Shown here one piece after another: positions 26,479 to 35,597 of a stretch of DNA of 64,000 bases; position 1 is the stretch's first letter; each line of letters begins with the position of its first letter. The notes below the pieces were generated by a model. The model had not been told where the DNA came from. It searched no databases and saw only the letters and a list, made by a program, of their open reading frames with translations. The position numbers and the translations under genes were made by a program. This stretch comes from Marihabitans asiaticum (GTDB lineage Bacteria > Actinomycetota > Actinomycetes > Actinomycetales > Dermatophilaceae), in contig NZ_VIUW01000001.1 of the NCBI RefSeq assembly GCF_007828725.1, positions 248,001 through 312,000 of the forward strand, written 5' to 3'.

Positions 26479-26510
26479 ACGGTAGTGTGAATCTGGCGCC
26501 AACGTCAACA
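26479..26510 (-). promoter_or_regulatory. Monooxygenase promoter with candidate TetR operator
   Basis: On the minus strand TTGACG (26503-26508) and TACCGT (26479-26484) are 18 bases apart and make a good promoter. Its spacer carries TGGCGCCA within a 23-bp sequence (26488-26510, plus-strand TGAATCTGGCGCCA then GTCAA) that recurs at 28270-28292 with 20 of 23 bases the same. Confidence 0.7.
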
Positions 26511-26616
26511 CTGTTTCCGCCAGACCAACTGCTCAGTAGGATGCGAGGCCATGGTGTCGATGGAATAGTCGAAGGCCACGAGACCAGTTGAACGTCACAG
26601 AAGCAGGGAAGAAGCG

Positions 26617-27273
26617 ATGAGCAGGACCTTGACCGCTCGCGGGGAGCGAACTCGTCAGCGACTGATCGACGCGGCAGAGGTGGTCTTCGGCCGGCAGGGG
26701 TTCCTGGAGACCAAGATCACCGACATCACTGCAGAAGCCGGTTCAGCCAACGGGAGCTTCTACAACTACTTCGACTCGAAGGAGGACATCTTCAGCGTCG
26801 TCATCAGTCGGGTCAACGAGCGCATGCGCGAACAGCTCGACGACAGGTTGGGGCCCGGGGCCACGCCGCGCGAGCGCATCGAGCACGCGACCGGGCAATA
26901 CGTGCGGGCCTATCGCACCAATGCACAGATGGTGGCCCTGCTCGAGCAGGTCTCGAGTGTCACTCCGGAGTTCAAGGCGGCCCGTATCGAGACCCGTCGC
27001 CGTTACACGGCGCGCAATGAGCGTTCGATTCGTCGCTGGCAGGAGGCTGGCCTGATGGACGCGAGCCTGCCTCCCCGGTATGCGGCAGAGGCTCTGGCGT
27101 CGATGGTCAGCAACTTCTGCTACATGTGGTTCACGATGGAGGCCGACTTCGAGGAAGACCTGGCGATCCACACGTTGAGCAGGATGTGGGCGAACTCCCT
27201 GGGCCTCGAGGGTTTCGACGACGAACCGGGGGGCGGGGTGCCCTCCGGTTCGTCGTCGGCCGGCCTGGGCTAG
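26617..27273 (+). CDS. TetR-family transcriptional regulator
   Basis: 218 residues. The N-terminal HTH is typical: RGERTRQRLIDAAEVVFGRQ, then GFLETKITDITAEAGSANGS and FYNYFDSKEDIF. The C-terminal ligand domain is variable. It is divergent from the monooxygenase operon and convergent with the hydrolase gene; its TAG overlaps that gene's stop within CTAG. It most likely represses the two divergent promoters that share the 23-bp site, released by the substrate or a CoA intermediate; the ligand is unknown. Confidence 0.9.
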   Translation: MSRTLTARGERTRQRLIDAAEVVFGRQGFLETKITDITAEAGSANGSFYNYFDSKEDIFSVVISRVNERMREQLDDRLGPGATPRERIEHATGQYVRAYRTNAQMVALLEQVSSVTPEFKAARIETRRRYTARNERSIRRWQEAGLMDASLPPRYAAEALASMVSNFCYMWFTMEADFEEDLAIHTLSRMWANSLGLEGFDDEPGGGVPSGSSSAGLG

Positions 27274-28235
27274 CCGAGGATCTGGGCAGGGTTGCGGACC
27301 AGCATCTGCTCGATCTGCGCCGACGTGACGCCGCGTTCCATCAGCGCGGGCAGGACGTCGCGATGGATGTGCTCGTAGTGCCAGTTCGGCAACAGCTCAG
27401 CCTTGGCCACGATGTCGAAGTTCTGCGTGTAGACGGACGCGTCATGCGACAGCACGATTTGGTCGGCAAATCCGTCGGCAACGATCGAGGCCAACGTGTC
27501 GACCCGACTGGTGAAGTCCAGCATCAAGTCAAGCCCGAACCGGTCCATCCCGATCGTGACGCCGGAGGCGAGCAGGCGCCGCAGGTAGTTTAGGTCAGTG
27601 GTGTCTCCGGAGTGGCCGATCACCACCTTCGACAGGTCAACGCCCTCCTGCTCGAAGATGTCCAGCTGCTCTAGGCCACGCTCTGTCCCGGCGTGGGTGT
27701 GAGTCGAGATGGGAGCGCCCGTCTCCACATGAGCCCTGGCAGCCGAACGTAGGACGCGTTCGACCCCGGGCGTCACGCCTTGCGCATCGGTGGCGCACTT
27801 GATGATGCCGGCGCGGATGCCGGTCCCGGCGATGCCGTCCGTCAGGTCCCGCACCATGTACTCGACCAAACGGTCGGGCCCGTCGATGAGCAGCCCCGGG
27901 CCACGGAACTTGAAGAACATGGGGACGTCGTCGTACGTGTAGAGGCCGGTCGCTGGGATGATGTTCATCCTCACTTGCTCGGCCACTCGGTGAACTCGTG
28001 GGATGTCACGTCCTAGACCGATGACCGTGAGGTCGACGATGGTGCGAACTCCCCGCTCGTAGGCCGATTCCAGTTTCGTCACCGCCTCCGCCACGAGGGC
28101 CTCCTCGTCCCATTCCCAGGGGTAGTTGGACTCGATCTCGGTGTTGAGGACGAACACATGCTCGTGCATGAGCGTGTGCCCGAGGTCCTCTGGAGCCAAG
28201 TCGGCTCCTGCGACGGTGGGGATGCGGGTGTTCAT
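27270..28235 (-). CDS. Phosphotriesterase-family amidohydrolase, probable lactonase-type
   Basis: 321 residues with the full binuclear metal site of the PTE family: HxH in LMHEHVFVLN, the bridging lysine in RAGIIKCATD, histidines in PISTHTHAGT and VVIGHSGDTTD, and the aspartate in IVLSHDAS. Members hydrolyse phosphotriesters or, more often, lactones (PTE-like lactonases). Next to a flavin monooxygenase, cleavage of a lactone or ester product is the simplest role. The gene is transcribed away from the acyl-CoA synthetase operon; the shared 23-bp site lies 35 bases upstream of its ATG. Confidence 0.85.
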   Translation of the reverse strand: MNTRIPTVAGADLAPEDLGHTLMHEHVFVLNTEIESNYPWEWDEEALVAEAVTKLESAYERGVRTIVDLTVIGLGRDIPRVHRVAEQVRMNIIPATGLYTYDDVPMFFKFRGPGLLIDGPDRLVEYMVRDLTDGIAGTGIRAGIIKCATDAQGVTPGVERVLRSAARAHVETGAPISTHTHAGTERGLEQLDIFEQEGVDLSKVVIGHSGDTTDLNYLRRLLASGVTIGMDRFGLDLMLDFTSRVDTLASIVADGFADQIVLSHDASVYTQNFDIVAKAELLPNWHYEHIHRDVLPALMERGVTSAQIEQMLVRNPAQILG

Positions 28236-28269
28236 GGTGCTCCTTGGGTCGTGGGGCCAGCCAGAAGGT

Positions 28270-28292
28270 TATTGACAATGGCGCCAGATTCA
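28270..28292 (+). promoter_or_regulatory. Second copy of the candidate TetR operator
   Basis: The complement of this stretch reads TGAATCTGGCGCCA then TTGTCAATA, against TGAATCTGGCGCCA then ACGTCAACA at 26488-26510. TTGACA (28272-28277) is a perfect -35 for the plus strand, toward the acyl-CoA synthetase operon; a good -10 is not obvious. Confidence 0.7.
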
Positions 28293-28364
28293 TGTTCCCT
28301 ACGTGAGGGAGGACACATCTTCGCAGCGTGTCTTGTCAAGGCTCCACCCCAGGAAGGTCCACCA

Positions 28365-30503
28365 ATGACGATGCATCAACCCCCTGAGGTTGGGCTCCAC
28401 GACGCCCTCGATGCGCTGTTCCGTCCTCGTGCCGTCGCCGTCGTCGGGGCCTCCGGTCGCCCGGGCAACCCGTTCGCGCGCCCCCTGCAGTACCTGACCG
28501 CGTTCGGTTTCGAAGGGCAGGTCTTCCCGATCAATCCCGCCTACGACGAACTTGGCGGGCTGCCCTGCTACGCCTCTCTCGCCGACGTTCCCGCCACGAT
28601 CGACCTGGCTTTGATGATGGTCCCTGCCAAGGGCGCGATCGATCTCATGCCGGAGGTCGCCGCAGCAGGGGCCCGAACGGCGGTCATCTTCGCCTCCGGG
28701 TTCGGTGAGGCCGGCCAGGGCGGCCAGAGTCTTCAACGCGACCTGCTGGCCGCTGCCCGCACGCACGGGATCCGGTTGATCGGGCCGAATTGCCAAGGGG
28801 TCCTGTCGACAACTACACACATGTACGGCACCTTCACGGCGGCCTTGGAGAACGGCCCGATCGCGACCGGCTCACTCGCCTACGTCGGGCAATCGGGAGC
28901 GGTGGGCGGCTCGATCCTGAGTTTGGCAGGCGAGCGTGGTATCGGCCTCTCGTCCTGGGTGAGCACCGGAAACCAGGACGACCTGGACACCGTGACGGTT
29001 GGCCGGTACCTGATCGAGCAGGACGATACGCGCGCCTTGGCGATGTATCTCGAGAGCGCGACTGACGAAGAGGCCTTCCTGGACTTGGCGAGCCGGGCAG
29101 CGGAGGTCGGCAAACCCCTGATCGTGCTGCGGTCGGCCGTCAGCGCAGCCGGCGCACGAGCAGCCGCCTCCCACACCGGCGCCATCGTCGGCAACTCGGC
29201 AGCATTCGACGCCACGGTCGCCGAGTTCGGGGTGATCGAAGCGCACGACATCGACGAGCTCATCGATCTCGCTCATGCCAACACTTCACTTCCGGCCCTG
29301 CACGGCAGCCGCGCCGGCATCGTCACAACCTCCGGGGGCGCCGGAAGCCTGGCGGCCGATCTGCTGGATGCTTCCGGGCTTCACGTGCCCGAGTTCTCCA
29401 CGTCGGCGCAGGCCCACCTGTCCGACCTCGTGCCCGAGTTTGGTGCGGTGGAGAACCCCGTGGACGTCACGGCTCAGATCTTCCGTGACACCGATCCCAG
29501 CGACTTCATCGACGTTTGCCGCCGTGTCAAGCAGATGGACGAGATCGACGGTCTGTTGATCGCGTTGACTCTCGTCACTGGCGACTTCGCCACCCGCACG
29601 GCCGAGGCCCTGGCGAGTCTCGTACAGGACTCGGCCAAGCCCATCGTTGTGGCGTGGGCCGCATCCCATGAGCAAACGGCAGATGCACGAGCTCACCTGA
29701 AGTCGATGGGGTTGCCCGTGTATGACTCTGTCGGCCGCGCTGCGCGCGCCCTGGCATCGCTACGGCGCATCACGCAGCCAAGCGCCTCACCAGCGGCACC
29801 GGTCTGGGCCGCCGAAGTCGCACGCATCGTCGAGTCCATGGACGGGGCGGTCACCGAAGCAGGCGGCCGCGCCCTCTTGGCGGCTGCGAGCATCCCGGTC
29901 CCGCACGCCACCCTCGTGACCGACCGCCCTTCCGCGGAAGCAGCCACCACCCAGTTCAAGTCCCCCGTGGTCGTCAAGATCCAGTCCAAGCGGATCTTGC
30001 ACAAGTCGGAGGTCGACGGCGTCCTGGTGGGAGTCCCACCCCACCAGATTCCCGACACCTTCACCGAGATGATGGAGCGCTTCGCCGACAGCGAACCGGA
30101 TGGCGTACTCGTGCAAGAGCTGGTGCCTTCGGGCCCCGAACTGATCGTCGGAGTCACCACCTCCAACGGGGCGGTGCCGCTGGTGACCGTGGGCTTGGGT
30201 GGCACCGCCACCGAACTGTTCCGCGATACGGCGACAACCTTTGCGCCGGTAAGCGCCGAGCGCGCCCGAGCCCTCATCTTGCAGACCCGGTCATCCGCGC
30301 TTCTGACCGGCTTCCGCGGCCAACAGGAGTACGACATCGCCGCAGTGGCAGATGTCGTTGCGAGAGTGAGCCAGCTGGCCGCATCCGCCGGTCCTCGCGT
30401 TGGCGAACTGGAGATCAACCCACTGCGCATCTCGCACGACCCCACACGTCCGGTCGTGGCGCTGGACTTCTTGATGCGACTGATCACAAAGGAGAACGAC
30501 TGA
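28365..30503 (+). CDS. NDP-forming (ADP-forming) acyl-CoA synthetase, alpha-beta fusion
   Basis: 712 residues. The CoA-binding domain starts FRPRAVAVVGASGRPGNPF; the succinyl-CoA-ligase-like part has LIGPNCQGV, YVGQSGAVGGSIL and the phospho-histidine segment AAASHTGAIVGN; the C-terminal third is an ATP-grasp domain (PVVVKIQSKRILHKSEVDGV, GELEINPL). It makes an acyl-CoA from a free acid with ATP giving ADP and phosphate. It heads a plus-strand operon of at least ten genes. ATG 28365 follows AGGAAGG; a second ATG is two codons in. Confidence 0.9.
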   Translation: MTMHQPPEVGLHDALDALFRPRAVAVVGASGRPGNPFARPLQYLTAFGFEGQVFPINPAYDELGGLPCYASLADVPATIDLALMMVPAKGAIDLMPEVAAAGARTAVIFASGFGEAGQGGQSLQRDLLAAARTHGIRLIGPNCQGVLSTTTHMYGTFTAALENGPIATGSLAYVGQSGAVGGSILSLAGERGIGLSSWVSTGNQDDLDTVTVGRYLIEQDDTRALAMYLESATDEEAFLDLASRAAEVGKPLIVLRSAVSAAGARAAASHTGAIVGNSAAFDATVAEFGVIEAHDIDELIDLAHANTSLPALHGSRAGIVTTSGGAGSLAADLLDASGLHVPEFSTSAQAHLSDLVPEFGAVENPVDVTAQIFRDTDPSDFIDVCRRVKQMDEIDGLLIALTLVTGDFATRTAEALASLVQDSAKPIVVAWAASHEQTADARAHLKSMGLPVYDSVGRAARALASLRRITQPSASPAAPVWAAEVARIVESMDGAVTEAGGRALLAAASIPVPHATLVTDRPSAEAATTQFKSPVVVKIQSKRILHKSEVDGVLVGVPPHQIPDTFTEMMERFADSEPDGVLVQELVPSGPELIVGVTTSNGAVPLVTVGLGGTATELFRDTATTFAPVSAERARALILQTRSSALLTGFRGQQEYDIAAVADVVARVSQLAASAGPRVGELEINPLRISHDPTRPVVALDFLMRLITKEND

Positions 30504-31255
30504 TGCCCTCGGTGAACCTCGAAAGGGACGGCGCCGTCGGATGGGTGACGGTTTCCAATCCCACCATCAAGAACGCGTTGAACAACGACATGGGCCGGCA
30601 GTTCGCGACGGTGTGCGCCAAGATCGAACAAGATGAGCGCATCGGGTGCGTCGTTATCCGCGGCGAGGGTGGCACCTTTTGCTCCGGTGCCGACACCGAT
30701 TCGTGGGCCGAGGCGTACAGCGACGGCGTGATGACCGACGAGGCGTACGAGGCCTCGGACTCGATGTACGGCACGTTCGTGCGGTTTGGTCAGCTTCCAG
30801 TCCCCACGATCGCGGCAGTGCGTGGCGCAGCCGTTGGAGCCGGCTTCAATCTGGCCCTGGCCGCTGACACACGCGTCGTCGCGCGCGACGCCCGGCTCAT
30901 CGCTGGCTTCACCGCAGCAGGCATCCATCCCGGTGGCGGGTTCTTCACCCTCGCACGACGTCTGGCCGGCCGCGAGATGGCCGGCGCGCTCGGGCTCTTC
31001 GGACAGGAGATCTCGGGTGAACGCGCCTACGAGGTGGGATTCGCGGCAACGTGCGTCGAAGACGATCGCGTGGAGCAGACCGCCGCCGAGATGGCCATGA
31101 ACGTTGCCGGTGACCCGCTGCTGGCCAGGCGAGTCAAGCGCTCGTTCCAGATCGAGACCGCCGGGCCCTTCCTGACCTGGGATGGCGCGCTGGAGGTCGA
31201 GCGCGGAGTTCAGATGTGGTCGCAGGAGCGACGACTGTCGAGGGCAGCCCAGTGA
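30503..31255 (+). CDS. Enoyl-CoA hydratase/isomerase (crotonase) family protein 1
   Basis: 250 residues of the crotonase fold: NPTIKNALNNDMGRQF, the CoA/oxyanion loop GTFCSGADTDSW and AAVRGAAVGAGFNLALAADT. Where active hydratases usually have a Pro-Glu pair, this one reads RLIAGFTAAGIHPGGGFF, so one catalytic glutamate is missing and isomerase, hydrolase or lyase chemistry is possible. ATG 30503 overlaps the previous TGA by one base; the stop overlaps the GTG of the next gene. Part of the beta-oxidation set. Confidence 0.85.
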   Translation: MPSVNLERDGAVGWVTVSNPTIKNALNNDMGRQFATVCAKIEQDERIGCVVIRGEGGTFCSGADTDSWAEAYSDGVMTDEAYEASDSMYGTFVRFGQLPVPTIAAVRGAAVGAGFNLALAADTRVVARDARLIAGFTAAGIHPGGGFFTLARRLAGREMAGALGLFGQEISGERAYEVGFAATCVEDDRVEQTAAEMAMNVAGDPLLARRVKRSFQIETAGPFLTWDGALEVERGVQMWSQERRLSRAAQ

Positions 31256-32406
31256 TCACCTTTCCCAGCTCTGAGCTCACGGACGACGAGCTTGCACTGC
31301 GTGACCAGGTCCGCGCCTTCATGGCCGACTACCGCGCCCAGGGACATCGCCTCCAGCTCGGCATCAACGCCGAGCCCGACCCCGAGTTCAGCAAACTGAT
31401 CTCACGGCGCGGGTGGGTCGGGATGTCCATACCTGTCGAGTACAGCGGCCACGGCCGCACCGCGGTGGACCGCTTCGTGGTCGTCGAGGAGATGCTGGCC
31501 GCGGGCGCTCCGATTAGCGCGCACTGGGTGGGAGATCGCCAGACCGCGCAAATGCTGCTGAGGTTCGGGACCGAGGCCCAAAAGCGCCGGTTCCTGCCGC
31601 GCATCGTCACCAGCGACGTCTTCTTCTGCCTCGGCATGAGCGAACCTGAAAGCGGTTCAGACCTGGCCTCCGTGAGGACACGGGCCACGCGCACCGATGG
31701 CGGATGGATTCTCAACGGCCAGAAGGTCTGGACCTCCGGTGCCCAGTACGCGGACTACGCCGTCACCCTCTGTCGCACCGAACCGTTGGGCCAAAGCAAG
31801 CACGTCGGTCTCAGCCAGCTGCTCGTCGATCTGAAGGCCGACGGGGTGACGGTCTCCCCGATCCGTCTGCTCAACGGGGCGCATCACTTCAATGAGGTCT
31901 TCTTCGACGACGTGTTCGTCCCGGACGAGCTACTGCTCGGCAAGCCGGGCGACGGATGGCATCAGGTCACATCCGAGCTTGCCCACGAACGCTCAGGGCC
32001 CGACCGATTCCTGTCCGTCATGCCGATCGTGCAGCTGCTGTACGAACGGCAACGGGCGCGCGACCTTGACCTCGAGATGAGCGAGATGCTCGGGCGTCTC
32101 TTCGCGATGTACATGACGTTCAGATCGATGTCGCTGTCGATCGCTCGGCGACTCGACGCTGGAGAGTTGCCCGCGGTCGAGGCCGCGCTGGTCAAGGACA
32201 TGGGAACGGAGTTCGAGAACCAGGCGGTCGCGGTCCTGCGGAGGTTGGTGAACGCGGAGATCGATCCTCGGGGCGGGGAGTTCGAAGCTCTGCTCGCCGA
32301 TGCCGTGATCACCGCTCCGACCTTCACCTTGCGCGGCGGAACGAACGAGGTGCTGCGAGGGGTCATCGCGAAGGATCTCATCCGCAACCGGAGGCGAGTC
32401 GCATGA
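31252..32406 (+). CDS. Acyl-CoA dehydrogenase, subunit 1 of a probable pair
   Basis: 384 residues: N-terminal helical domain from LTDDELALRDQVRAF, FAD/substrate signature CLGMSEPESGSDLASVRTRA, WILNGQKVWTSGAQYADYA, and the C-terminal TFTLRGGTNEVLRGVIAKDL. It oxidises an acyl-CoA to the 2,3-enoyl-CoA with FAD. GTG 31252 overlaps the TGA of the crotonase. It is directly coupled to a second, shorter dehydrogenase, the arrangement of actinobacterial alpha2beta2 FadE pairs that act on bulky or steroid-like acyl-CoAs. Confidence 0.9.
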   Translation: MITFPSSELTDDELALRDQVRAFMADYRAQGHRLQLGINAEPDPEFSKLISRRGWVGMSIPVEYSGHGRTAVDRFVVVEEMLAAGAPISAHWVGDRQTAQMLLRFGTEAQKRRFLPRIVTSDVFFCLGMSEPESGSDLASVRTRATRTDGGWILNGQKVWTSGAQYADYAVTLCRTEPLGQSKHVGLSQLLVDLKADGVTVSPIRLLNGAHHFNEVFFDDVFVPDELLLGKPGDGWHQVTSELAHERSGPDRFLSVMPIVQLLYERQRARDLDLEMSEMLGRLFAMYMTFRSMSLSIARRLDAGELPAVEAALVKDMGTEFENQAVAVLRRLVNAEIDPRGGEFEALLADAVITAPTFTLRGGTNEVLRGVIAKDLIRNRRRVA

Positions 32407-33476
32407 TCAACTTCAACGACGACCTGTTCGAGGTCGCCTCCAAGATGTTCGAGCGCAAGCAGGCGGCGGCGCGCTACCACGCCGTGGAACCGTGGGCTCA
32501 GGACCTGTGGGATCAGTTGCGAACCAGTGGGTTCACGACCCTTGGACGGGACGCCACCGTGGCCGACCACTGCGCACTGGCCAAGGCAGTGGGTGCCTAT
32601 GCCGTGGCGTTGCCACTGGTCGATACCGGGCTGGCCAGGTGGGCCGCCGAGCACGCGGGCCTGAGTGTGGCCGACGAGGAGATCGTCGTCTGCGCCGGGC
32701 TCGCCCTCGGGGATGACCTTGTGGGAAGCGTCGATGCCTCCGGCGGCATGTCCATCACCGGCCATGCGCGCCGGGTTCCGTGGGCGAGTCGCGCCGACGT
32801 CCTGATCGCGCCGGTCAGGATCGGCGACCGGGTTCGCTGGGCCCGGCTGAGGCGGGCCGATGTCGACTTCAACGAGAGCGTCAACCTTGCGTCTGAGCCA
32901 CGTGACGACCTGACGATCACCGCGGTGGTTCCCACCGAGGTGGCAGACGAAGCACCGCGGGTGAAGGACGTCCGAGCGCGAGGAGCATTGCTGCGCGCCG
33001 CATCCGGAGTCGGTGCCATGGAGTTCGCGTTGAACGCGTCGTTGACCTACGCCGAGCAGCGAACTCAGTTTGGTCGACCTCTTTCAGGGTTTCAGGCCGT
33101 CCAGCACCACTTGGTCATGATGGCCGAGGCCGTCGCGTCCGTCTCGTCCGCCGTCGACGCGGCGGTCTTCAGCCCCCCCGAGCAGCGCCTAATGAGGGTC
33201 GCCGCGGCCAAGGTCATCTTCGGTGAGCAATCGGCCGTCCTGACCCGGCTCGCCCACCAGGTGCATGGAGCGATCGGTGCCACCGAAGAACATCCCCTGC
33301 ACACGCGAACCCGTCGGCTGTGGAGTTGGCAGGATGAGTTCGGCACAGCCACCCAGTGGGCAGTGGAGTTGGCGACACAACTCGTCTTCGCTACCTCCCC
33401 CGGAGCGTGGCCCGTGCTGACGCCACCGCTGACGGTCCTCGCCTCACGAGACGTCGGCGAGACCGTGCCATGGTGA
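32403..33476 (+). CDS. Acyl-CoA dehydrogenase, subunit 2 of a probable pair
   Basis: 357 residues, a diverged member of the family. The clearest part is the C-terminal domain: LTYAEQRTQFGRPLSGFQAV, QHHLVMMAE and AHQVHGAIGATEEHPLHTRT. The N-terminal part is weakly conserved and lacks the usual SGSD signature. In known heteromeric FadE pairs one subunit is reduced in this way. ATG 32403 overlaps the stop of subunit 1 (ATGA). Confidence 0.85.
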   Translation: MINFNDDLFEVASKMFERKQAAARYHAVEPWAQDLWDQLRTSGFTTLGRDATVADHCALAKAVGAYAVALPLVDTGLARWAAEHAGLSVADEEIVVCAGLALGDDLVGSVDASGGMSITGHARRVPWASRADVLIAPVRIGDRVRWARLRRADVDFNESVNLASEPRDDLTITAVVPTEVADEAPRVKDVRARGALLRAASGVGAMEFALNASLTYAEQRTQFGRPLSGFQAVQHHLVMMAEAVASVSSAVDAAVFSPPEQRLMRVAAAKVIFGEQSAVLTRLAHQVHGAIGATEEHPLHTRTRRLWSWQDEFGTATQWAVELATQLVFATSPGAWPVLTPPLTVLASRDVGETVPW

Positions 33477-34252
33477 ACGATCTCCCCGATCCCGTCGGGG
33501 TTCAGGTGCGACGACACGGCCCTGTCACCTGGGTGTGTCTGGACCGCCCGGCCCAGCTCAACGCTCTGAGCACAGGAGTCCAACACGCCCTCGTCGAGCT
33601 GTTCACCGTGCTCGACCAAGACGACGACACGGCCGTGGTCGTCCTCGGCACGACAACAGAGCGAGCGTTCTCAGCCGGCGCCGACCTGAAGGAACCGTCT
33701 GAGGGTCGCTGGGTGGACCCGATGCGGATGGCTCACCGGAACGTCTACGAAACGGTGTTCGAGTGCCGCAAACCGACGATCGCGGCTCTCAAGGGCTGGG
33801 TGGTCGGCGGTGGGATGGAACTCGCCATGGCTTGCGACATGCGCATCGCCGCGGAGAACGCCCGCTTCCGGATGCCCGAGGGCCGCGTCGGTCTCGGCGC
33901 GAACTTCGGCAGCCAGATGCTGCCACGGATCATCCCCTGGGCCCATGCCTTCGACATCCTCTACCGCGGCGAAACCATGGACGCCGAGCGAGCGGAACGG
34001 ATCGGTCTGGTCTCCCAGCTGTACGCCGACGACCAGATCGACGCGAAAGTCCAAGAGATAGCCGAAGTCATAGCTTCGCGGGCTCCCCTGAGCCTGCGCC
34101 GATTCAAGGCGATGATCCAGCAGGGCTCTGCCTTGCCCGTCGCCTCTGCCGTACGGCTCGATCTTGGTCCGAGCCCATACCTCAGTGATGACCGAACCGA
34201 AGGGTCGCTTGCCTTCCGAGAGGACCGCCCGCCCCTTTGGAGAGGTCGATGA
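33470..34252 (+). CDS. Enoyl-CoA hydratase/isomerase (crotonase) family protein 2
   Basis: 260 residues: WVCLDRPAQLNALSTGVQ, RAFSAGADLKEP, KGWVVGGGMELAMACDMRIA, and FRMPEGRVGLGANFGSQML, in which the Pro-Glu pair is present, unlike crotonase 1. It fits hydration of the enoyl-CoA made by the paired dehydrogenases. The start is ATG 33470 (GTG 33473 is possible), overlapping the end of the dehydrogenase by seven bases. Last enzyme gene before the transporter genes. Confidence 0.87.
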   Translation: MVNDLPDPVGVQVRRHGPVTWVCLDRPAQLNALSTGVQHALVELFTVLDQDDDTAVVVLGTTTERAFSAGADLKEPSEGRWVDPMRMAHRNVYETVFECRKPTIAALKGWVVGGGMELAMACDMRIAAENARFRMPEGRVGLGANFGSQMLPRIIPWAHAFDILYRGETMDAERAERIGLVSQLYADDQIDAKVQEIAEVIASRAPLSLRRFKAMIQQGSALPVASAVRLDLGPSPYLSDDRTEGSLAFREDRPPLWRGR

Positions 34253-34296
34253 CCTCTCGTCTCAAGTGCAACAACCCAATGGAAAGGAATGGCGTG

Positions 34297-35586
34297 ATGA
34301 CGTCAATCAGCATAGGCCGCCGCTCGTTCGCGGCCAGAGTCACGGGAGTGGTGGTCGTCGGGGCACTAGCTCTCTCGGCGTGCGGTTCAGGCTCAGACGG
34401 CGCCAGCGACACTGGGCCGATCAAGGTGGGCGTCATCGCCGCCCTCACCGGCATCGCCGCCCCCTACGGCACCCAGAGCCTGAACTCCTTCGAGCTGGCC
34501 GTGGAGGACATCAACGAAGCCGGAGGCGTCAATGGGCGAGACCTGGAAGTCGTGGCGCTGGACAACCGCTCCAAGCCCGACGAAGTCCCCGCACTCATGA
34601 AGCGGCTCGCATCGGACGACATCGACCTCATCGTCGGCGCGTCCTCGACCCCGCTGACCATCACCGCCGCCCAAACAGCGGACCAGATCAAGGTTCCCCT
34701 GCTGGTACCCATGGAAGCCGCCGACGCGATCATCGGCGACGGCCGCAAGTACGTCTACAAGCTCGCCCCGTCCGTCTTGTCGGACCAGGGCTGGGCCGCA
34801 CAGGGCATCCGATCCGCCATGAAGGCGTCCGAAGACGCCAACGACCCGATCAAGACCGCATCGATCATCTACGCCAGCGCCGGAGCCGGCCCCGAAGCGG
34901 CAGAGGCGTGGAAGCGCACGCTCACCAATGAGTACCCCGACGTCAAGCTCCTCGACGAGACCTCGTACGACGAAGCGGCAACCAGCAACTTCGGCCCGAT
35001 CGTGTCAAAGGCGAAGTCGCAGAATCCTGACCTGCTCATCTACTTCGGCAACCCGCAGGGGGCCTTCCTATTCTACCCTGCGCTGAAGGAATCGAACTGG
35101 CACCCCAAGCTGACCTTGGGCATCTTGGGCGGCAACACGAACGCACAGTTCATCTCGACGGTCGGCAAGGCTTCCGACGGGGACATGGCAGGCAACTACT
35201 GGACCTCCCTGCTGAAGCCGGGTGACAACGCGAAGCAGACACCTGAGGGCTACGCGGCCGACTACGCCAAGGCGTACAACGGGCAGGTTCCCGACGGTGT
35301 GGGTGCCTACTACTACTCGGCCGCTGCTGTCATCGCCGAGGCCCTGTCGAACGCAGATGACATCAGCGATGCCGAAGGCATGTCCACCGCCATGCGCCGC
35401 GTCACGATCGACGGCATCAACGGCGACAAGCTCGGGCTCTACATCGTCAGTCATGGCGTGAAGTTCGACGACAAGGGCTTCAACGAGCGCGCCCTCGGTC
35501 TGGTCACCCAGATTCAAGACGGCAAGTATGTGCCCGTGTTCCCCGAAGACGTGGCCGGCGAGCCAGCCGTCTATCCCGTGAAGTAG
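34297..35586 (+). CDS. Branched-chain-amino-acid-type ABC transporter substrate-binding lipoprotein
   Basis: 429 residues. Signal peptide with a clean lipobox LALSAC, then a type I periplasmic-binding fold (IKVGVIAALTGIAAPYGTQS, then VEDINEAGGVNGRDLEVVAL). Proteins of the LivJ group bind amino acids but also aromatic acids, amides and short organic acids, so family alone does not name the ligand. ATG 34297 follows GGAAAGGA. Gap to crotonase 2 is 44 bases. The next four genes give the rest of a complete importer. Confidence 0.92.
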   Translation: MTSISIGRRSFAARVTGVVVVGALALSACGSGSDGASDTGPIKVGVIAALTGIAAPYGTQSLNSFELAVEDINEAGGVNGRDLEVVALDNRSKPDEVPALMKRLASDDIDLIVGASSTPLTITAAQTADQIKVPLLVPMEAADAIIGDGRKYVYKLAPSVLSDQGWAAQGIRSAMKASEDANDPIKTASIIYASAGAGPEAAEAWKRTLTNEYPDVKLLDETSYDEAATSNFGPIVSKAKSQNPDLLIYFGNPQGAFLFYPALKESNWHPKLTLGILGGNTNAQFISTVGKASDGDMAGNYWTSLLKPGDNAKQTPEGYAADYAKAYNGQVPDGVGAYYYSAAAVIAEALSNADDISDAEGMSTAMRRVTIDGINGDKLGLYIVSHGVKFDDKGFNERALGLVTQIQDGKYVPVFPEDVAGEPAVYPVK

Positions 35587-35597
35587 GAAGCGTCGTG

